From positions 2,500 to 66,499 of the forward strand of contig NMRA01000659.1 in NCBI GenBank assembly GCA_002633005.1: DNA of 64,000 nt. Direction: 5' to 3'. Under the pieces are notes generated by a model. The model searched no databases, was not told the DNA's origin, and was given only the letters and a program-made list of their open reading frames with translations. Source of the DNA: Phoronis australis (Eukaryota > Phoronida > Phoronidae). The translations under genes were made by a program, and so were the position numbers. Shown here piece by piece: positions 51,601 through 60,600 of this stretch (positions are counted from its first letter, which is position 1; each line of letters begins with the position of its first letter).

Positions 51601-54600
51601 TGCATCTCTTAGATTTTGAACATTTTACTCATCGTTAAATTTCAGACAGTGTAAGATTTTTTTATGGGAATGTGGATGAAGCTCCTAAGTAAGTAGACAA
51701 CATGCTGCTCCAGTCAATTCTGAACTCTAAAAACACTAACAGGCACCTTCAATTGTGTTGCCCCGGTGCGGAATCGTCTGGGTTGGAAAACTTGCGGCGA
51801 GTTGACCATGGCTTCATTGTTGCGGCATATCCTCCATTAGTATCTACTGTGTCTAGATGATTCATCAGAATTTGTTTTTTATCGATTAATTTCCACTTGT
51901 TATTTATACGTGCTTACATCTTCACCTAAGGTTCAGTCACGTGACCAGGTCATTCAGTCGCTGGAGGACAGGTGTGAGGCAACGCGCATTAGGAAGGAAG
52001 AGGCAGATGCCAACGTGGAAAGGCTGGGCACACAGATTGAGGAGTTGAACTCTGAACTCTCCGCCATGCATGCTCACGAACAGAGCCTCAACCATACGGT
52101 ACAAAGAAGCACTTTAGCTAAAGTTTTATCGCTTTAATCTCACAAAAGTTTGCCCCAAAATTACCTTCATTTGTCCACTTCGGCTTCTTACATATTCGTA
52201 ACTAGTTGTCAACAGGGTCCTTGACTGCATCTTGTTCCGATCAATTTGGTGTCTGTGTTTGAAGTTGGAATCATGCCTTTTAAAACATTCTGTTGTATGT
52301 TGTAACTTGTCTTGCTGGACTGAAGTTGGTTTTCTTCTTAAGGTGTTGCCATTAATGAAATGTACGGTGAAATTATTTTTTGTTTTGATATTGTTCATTT
52401 CCAATCTGGAATTAAGTCAAGAAACAATTTTTGAAAATATGTTAAATAAGTGAGTGTGTAAAAATTTTTTTCAGGTGGCCCCATATCGGGTTACTTCACA
52501 GAATATTAAATTGCTAAATTTGATTATTTTATTTCATTGTGTATTTTTGTGTCTTTTTATATTGGATCTTTTTATCATTTTTTACTTGATGGGGCCATGT
52601 TCCATACCTTATTTTTGTAACTATTCTTTCAGCACATTGCATCTGTTAATTAGATATTTTACCAACTTAGTAATATTGTGAAGAGTTGACTGACATTCTA
52701 TCAGCTAGTTCTGCTAATCTTCAAACCTAGTTGTGTTATTGCCTAAAACGTTCTGTAATCTTGTTGTTTCAACAGCTTCAAGGTCGAGAGGATAACCTTG
52801 CTCAAGTGAAGTCAGACCACGAGTCTTTACAGCGACAGACAAGGGAGTTAATTGAGAAGATTAAGCAGCGCGATGAAATGATAAGCAAGTTAGGCGCTGA
52901 GATTAAAACACTCAGGACAAGATTCCAAGAAAAACTCGATGAGGTAACATTCGATAAAATATCCATTGTTGGAAAAATATTTTTTTTCATTTTCTGTAAA
53001 TTGATATATCATTCAAATGAGCCCTTACAAAATATAAGCACAAGACCCCCATTCAACTTGGGGGCTCACCAGTGTAAGCCTGCAAATTATTTAAGTTTCG
53101 CCTATTCTAGTTAGGTGCTGTCTGTTTCATTTTGGATTACCCTTCTTAACCGAATTATTTATTACTTGTAATTGCATTGCTCAAAATATATTTTGTTCGA
53201 ATATACCCTGTAGTTAAATTTGTGTAAAATAAGTATAAGTTTTACTAAGGCCAAGTGCCTCGTGGATATTCACCAGGGTCTGCTTCGTGAAAAGTGACTT
53301 CAGTTTTAAGACAGGAATTTGGTTTTACGCTCCACATAACTATTTCTGCACAATCTCTAAACTCTAACGAAAGAATGAAGCATCTGAGGATATACCCATC
53401 ATTGCTAGTTTCTGAGATAGTTTGTACAAATTATTTCCAGGGCGTGTTGTGCTAATAATTATATGACCAAATCATTGTTTGGCAATTGTGAAGTGGGTGC
53501 GCAAGATCAAATTTCTGTCACTTTTCATGAAACAGACCCTTCACCTTTGTTGCACCACCCTTTTATTTGCAGTGCCAAAAACAGGGTGACACAGTGACCA
53601 AGCTAAAGGAGCTTCTACATCGGTCACAGGTCGATTTGACTGATATCAGGATGAAGTTGGAGGAAGAGGTAATTTACAGCCGCTGTTTTGAATGCAGTAT
53701 TCATCAGGTCCTCTGGGTTCATTGGCAGCCAGGGTCTGTGTATTGTCAGCACATGTCTACACCCTCTGTTTTGATTCAGTGTTAATCAGGTCCTCTGGGT
53801 TCATTGCCAGCCCGGGTTTGTGTATTGTCAGCACATATCTACAGCCGCTGTTTTGATGCAGTATTCATCAGGTCCTCTGGCTTCATTTGGCAGCAGGGGT
53901 CTGTGTATTGTCAGCACATATCTACAGCCGCTGTTTTGATGCAGTATTCATCAGGTCCACTGGGTTCATTGCTAGCCCAGGTCTGTGTATTGTCAGCACA
54001 TTAGACTTTTCCTAATGCCTCTGTAGGGGATGCTGGTTCTTGTCGGCTTCTCTTAAATTGTGTTTGGTAGTCGTTTACTACTGCTGAACCATTGGCAGCA
54101 TTGTGAACTGTGTTACACATAACCATACAGTTACACAGGCCTCACAACTTTTACTTGCGATTATGTAGGCATGGCCCTTGTGCTTAGTATGCGATACTGC
54201 ACCAATGGTAAAAGTTTTCCAGTTTAGGGGGCGCAGTAATTGAATTTTCTTGATTGTATAGATTGTGACGTGGTCAATTTTGGTGTTCACCTTTCTTCTC
54301 AAATTTCGGACGCTGCATTTGATATCGACAGAGTCTGAAAATAGGCTTCAAAGTTGGCAGTTCATGAAGTTGACAAAAATACCTGCCAAAACAACCTTCC
54401 ACGCTTCTCCATAATGTGAAACATCAAAGTGGTTGATCATAATTCATGAATTTGGGATGCGGAATATTGCATATTCATGAAAATTTGGTACAAGCTCTGA
54501 CCTTGAGCAAAATAATTAATTTTTTACTCTGACTCCCAAACTGGAAAATTTTTAGCATATATCCAAAATATAGTGCTTTCCTCTTTGTATGAAGCATCTG

Positions 54601-57600
54601 ACTGAGTAAAACAGAGCAGTGTGTCAAATGTGTGGGTGAAACTTCGCGTATCCATAAGAAATGTTGACCTGTATTCTAGTAATAAACAAAGTACATTTAT
54701 TTATGAAATGTGTACTTGGTCAAAGCATTTAATGTTGTCCTTTTGCAGAATAAACAAAAAGATGAAAAGATCCGGGAACTTCAGGAAGATCTTCTGGAAT
54801 CTCAGTCACAGTACACATCCTGCTATGATGAGGTACGGCATACTTGACTCACCGGGCTGAATGTTATCAATGGTCTGGATACTGTGTTAGTCACTTTCTT
54901 TGTAAAGTAGGATGAGGGGTGACATTTTTAATCCTTTCTCATTTAATTTCAGTTTCTTTTTTGAAAGGTTTGGCCGAGACACACTAACTCCTAGTTTGTA
55001 TTAACTAGCAGTAGTTTACGTGTTCCATATAATCCCAACTATTAAACTTAATTTGTGGTTTGTTATTTTGGCATTTTATAGCTTTGTGATGTCAAATTGA
55101 TTCGTTGTCAATTTTAAGTTGCAGAATTTTGTTGTTTTTGGCGATTTTGACTGCTGTGTCTTAACATTATGCATGTCTCAAAAATTTAATTTCTAATGAG
55201 ATTGAAACATGGGTGTTCCAAGAGTAAGTTTAGTTATTGTTGTTAGGTTGTGCGGCATGAAGAGACCATTGGTCACCTGAAGGAGGAGAACTCTCGTCTG
55301 AACACCACACTGCAGCAGACGGCACAGCGGCTGGAGGAAGTGGAAGAACATGGCCACCAGATGGAGCTGGAGCTGTCTATCTCACAGGAGAAGCACCGGA
55401 CATGTCAGCAAGAGGTGGCCAATAGGGATACGGTTATCTTAAAGCTGAAGACGGAACTGGATACTTTGAATCAGAAGTACAGTGGATCTATTGAAGAGGT
55501 GTGGGTTGTTAGTTAGTTAGCTAGCTAGTTAGTTAGTGAGGATTCTAATTAGGCTTGTTCTTAATTTAATCAAGATGTAAGCACTTGTTAGGTTAAATCT
55601 GAGTTGTACACAAAATCTGGCTTCATCAAAAATGTAGTGATGAATATTTGGATTTTATTTACTGATTCGTTGGATGGTTTAGTTTCTTTTAGTTATTAAT
55701 TAGTTGTTGGTTAAGTAGACGATGGTATGCCTGTCAACATAACTCAGTCACACTGAATCAAAAGTGGAGTGAAGAGTATGATGGGAAACTTTAGTTCATT
55801 TCGTAGTGCTAAATGCAACAAACTGAACATTTAGATTGAAGACTGTAGTCGACATTCTGAATCAGAAATACAAATTGTCTATTTCTTCTTTTTTGCTCAG
55901 ATCAACATCAAAGATGACGAGCAGGACAGGCTGAAAGCAAAAATTAAGGAGCTTCAGGCAGAAGTAAAAGCGTATCAGAGTCAGGTGGAGATTGCTGAAC
56001 AACAGGTAACTTGACTTGGACAGTCAACTGTCATGATCATTTGTGTTACTTGGTATACTGTGATGGACCATATGGATATTAAATGATTTCTTCTGGATTT
56101 TTTCATTATTTAGTTTCTGTTGTACAGTACTGTAATTGTTTTTTGTGTGGTATTCACCGTTCCTTCACTTTATGTCAATTTCTGCTGCTTTTACAAGCGA
56201 CAACTGTTGTGTTTTACATCACAGCATTCCATTCGCACAGTGTCTCTTTTTTGCGTCTTATTTTACCATTCTTGTACATTTATAATGCAACATCAAACTT
56301 TTCAAAGGTGTCGTGGATCACAGTCTCTGAGCCAAGAAGACTAATTATTGTTCACATAAGATCATCTTTTAGAGTTGGTGACTAAAGTAATCAGACAAAA
56401 TGCTTTTGCTGCCATACTACTAATTTTGTTAACAACACATTCTTTAATAACTAATATGATGGCAAAATGATTATTCTAAGTGCACAGTCATTGACTCAGC
56501 CAATTTTAATTACTGCCTGTTAATTCTATTTCATTCTCGATCACGAGGGAAAACTGTTATGACAGGGAATTACGGGTCATTTTGTCCAAATGCTTTTGTT
56601 GTGTACTGTATGTAGATATTGTCATTTGGTGTTTCCTCACCTTCTGCTGTTCTTGTGTTCCCAGGCAGCCCAGAGCTCTCAAACGATCAGCCAACTGGAG
56701 CACAGTAACCAGATCTCTCTGCAAGAGGTGCAGAACCATTTACGCACCATTGATCAACTCAAAGTGGACAGTCAGATGTCACGGTCCGCTAACAAAGAGG
56801 AGACCAGACGCAACCAACAGGTGGCTGACGCGCAGCATCCGATGGGCAGATTACATTAGTCCATACTACTACAATGTTATTACTGTTTGTTACAAATGAG
56901 ATAGTGTTGTTGATGTTGCTGATGAGTTTCTTGTGCAAGACTTGAACCCAAATTGTGCACTTGTGCAAGACTTGAACCCAAATTGTGCACTTAATTGAAA
57001 ATTTACTTTTTGATCTATCTCTGGCTTCCACTGTACAATTTATTTGTGGAATCATGTTTTTCTCAATAATCTCTGAGGTAAACGGTAGTTGGGGTTGTTA
57101 TTAGTCGCAGCATATTAATGAAATGTAAGTTTTTCTCCTCAGATGAAATTCAGGAATTAACAAAATTAATTGTGTTGTCAGGTATTCTGGAACAAGCGTT
57201 GTTGAAATCAGTTTAAAATATTAATAAATATTTTGCACTCTTTGAATATGGCCACTCGCTGAAGGTTAAAGTCTGATAATTATCATGTTAAAACTGTTTC
57301 CTTGTAACATTTACGTTTCGTGTGATCAAATGCTTTAGAGTAATCAATACATGCTCATGACATTCACTGTTTCTCACTAGGACCTGGCTACCATGAAGGA
57401 TGAACTAGAACAGGTGAAAGCAGAGTTGGCTGACTATGAAGATGCTAACGCCACCTATAGGGACAGAGTTTCTGACCTGGAAACTGAACTGGCAAGTTCG
57501 AAGGAGATGTACAGGAATGCTGTGGATGAGGTAAAAATGGGGCGTCAGACATTGCAAAGCTAACTAAAGGTTGTTCTCACCCCTCTGTCAAATTCTACTT

Positions 57601-60600
57601 GTGCCCCTGTTTCCAGATTTGACAACAGATCTAAAGATGAGTACTCCTATACCTATTCAATAACACATTTACAGCTGCCATACGCTGTATATTCATGAAT
57701 ATGCAGCAGGGTGCATGGTTTTTATGACCCTACTCAATGTAGTAGTAATCAGATGTAACGTGTTCGCATTTTGAGAACCTGTCCAGTTTTCTCCCCTGAA
57801 TAACGGGCATCAAACTAGTTCTCAGAATGTCAGCAGCTATTGCCCACAATGTTGTTGATGCTACATCTAAAGAAGAAATTTTTATTTGTTCATGTTTTGT
57901 ACCAAGGTGCCAGTTGGTTTTGGTTACATTGGGCAACTCAGACATCAGCTGATTTTTGGAGATATTAACATCATTTTTCATGCTTACTGCAAGAAAATCG
58001 CAGTGTTGTTGACGTTATATCTCAAGAAAGTTGGGGACATTTGGTCTCTAGAAAATGTTTGTTTATTTGAATCTTGTCTACCTGAAACTTTCACGAGATC
58101 TTTCACAAAGAGTGTTCAGTTTGCTAATTTTGCAAAACTGGACAATTAGTCCTGAAATCGTTGTGGGTCAGTTAAAACAGATGATTGTCCAATCTGTGCA
58201 GATGACACGTCTGGAGGACACCATCAACCAGCAGAACGACACGCTCACACAGAACCAGCAACAGATCGGTGAACTTGAGAAGCACATTGAGCATGACCGC
58301 GAGACAATCGAGAAACTCCAGGCGTCAGCGGCGAGCTTTCGTGAGAAGTGCGACCAGTGTCTAGAACAGATACGCCACCTAGAGGATACCATTGGAGACA
58401 TGCAGGAGAAGCTAGTCGATAACAGCCAGAGGGTGAGTTGTGTCCATTTTCATGGTTTATATAATTATGTCCATGTGGGCATTGTGCATGTGTACAGTCA
58501 CTGTGTAACATGTCATGTAGTGTTTTGTTGTGATTGTCATGTCACCTTGAGATCTTGGGTTTTTCATTGTGTTTGCTGCGCCTGACATTCATGGTTGCCT
58601 AATGTTTGTCATGCTGTTCACGTGATCTATTGAGCATGCTAGAGCACCCTACAGTGTTATCTGTAGAAACTAACTTTCATGATATACTTCTGAACAATTC
58701 TACATCCTATTCAAGTATTTTAATGTACTGATTGTTAGTCGTGCAAAATTTTTCTTCCTCTAGATTCTGTTGCAGTTATAACAGATAAAAATATTGCTTA
58801 ATTTTTTTAATTGTAGTTCATGATGTCTATGATCCAAACTTGCCAAATCATAACAGTGGACTTGAACAGCAATTAATCAACTCTCCTCACAGTCATATGT
58901 TGTCTTGCTCTTTCGTAAAGGTTTCATTTCTAAATACAACAGTGGTTACAGACAGTCTGCATTGGAGATTTGCCTTTTGCAAATTAATTAAGCTAATGAA
59001 ACAATCAATAAAGACAGACACCTCTTTTTTTATGAATGGATGCACTCAAGGTAATTTATTTACTTAAATCTTTCAATTTATTGCCAATTGACTTTACTGA
59101 ACTATAGATAGATGGGGAGCTGATGTGGCCTTTGAAATATTCTCATTAGATATCCGAAAAAGATGAGTCTATCGCCAAGTTGAAGAATGACCTGAAGAAT
59201 TGCGAGGTCCAGCTGCAGGAGAGGTCAGACAAGGTCATGCACTGTGAGGACGTCATACAGCAGTTGACGGATGAGTTGGGTCAGGCACAGCAGGAGTTGT
59301 CTGGTACGAGCAGCAGGCTGACTCAGCATGAGGAGAAATTGAGGGATTTGAAGCAGGCACTGCAGGAGAAACAGCTGGAGGTATGGTCTCTTGGCGGCAC
59401 TATTTGTATCAATATCTTCATGGAGGGTTTAGCGAATTTATTGGGCTGAAATTTCGTAAGCAGAAATCCAAGATTGTGACTCTCCGTTTTAGCTTTTGGA
59501 ATTAAAAGTCTCGACTGAAAATTTTGATATGTTGAAGTTATGGAGATCGTGAAAATTTTTATTTCTTTTAAAAAAACTTCACCTTGTGGTTAACTATGGT
59601 TCCATTGGTTGAAAATTGTGGACATTTAAATAATTTATTGTTTGGTGTGTGCAATTACCTTGAATTTCTTATAAAATATTGAATAGAGTATTAGACAAAA
59701 GTGTGTTTTATACATTTTCAAAGCTTAACACTTGAAGGTTTAATTGAATGTGTAAAGATTCTCCGTGATGTTGTTTACATGTTGTTGATTTAGTGCATTG
59801 TTGTATCGTTCAGTGCACCAACAACGAGGAGCGAGCACGTGTGACGCATAATGAGCTGCTCACCTACCAGGACTCACACGCACACACAAACGAGGAATTC
59901 GCTGAGAAGGAGGAGGTCATTCGTAATCTGGATGCTGAGAACGAGCGTCTCCGTGACGACCTGCAACGCAAGACACTAGACCATTCTGAGGCAGTGGAGC
60001 AGCTCAATGACCACAAGGTGGAGCTGGCAACACAGAAGGAACAAAAGAACAGTACAGTGAAGGAGGTATGTGACACAGTGGTGTGGGTTAAGGGTAGGAC
60101 TGTCGAAAAATGTCTAAATTTGGCTAACTTTGGAACATTTCTCAGAAATGGCTGAAGGATTCGTATGAACCCCTCTGGTACCATGCTTTATGCACTGTTA
60201 TCTAAAACTTTCTTAGGAATTGTTTTAAATTGATCCACTTTTGCATGAGGGGCTATCAAAAATACAACTTCTTTGATTTTCATGAACAGGAATGAATGAT
60301 AACTTAGAAAACTGTAACTCTTACAGCGTTATGAGGTTTTATCTTGAACATTTATATAAAGATGGTCAATTGGTATAGTTGCTTCTCTACTTAATTGTAT
60401 TTTCCTTTTTTTGCTAAATTTTACTACGAAGACACAATATAAGTCATGAGACCCAATCAACAATGGATGTGAAAAAACAAATTCTAAAGGCTTTCAGTTT
60501 TCAGAAAATATCCACTTTTCTTCAGTGTTGATTCAGAGCTTTGTCAATATTTGGCTGAATACACTTATTCCATTCAGGTGAATCGTCTGGAGCAGAGTTT

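Noticed and set aside
52802-52990. Minus-strand open frame over coiled-coil exon 25, and similar antisense frames over exons 32 and 34
   Set aside because: Antisense shadows of Glu/Lys/Leu-rich exons, whose complement is naturally poor in stop codons.
57142-57180. Possible small exon between exons 30 and 31 (acceptor TTTTTCTCCTCAG, donor GTATTC)
   Set aside because: In the required phase 0 it contains TAA. It could only be a poison exon, and there is no support for that.
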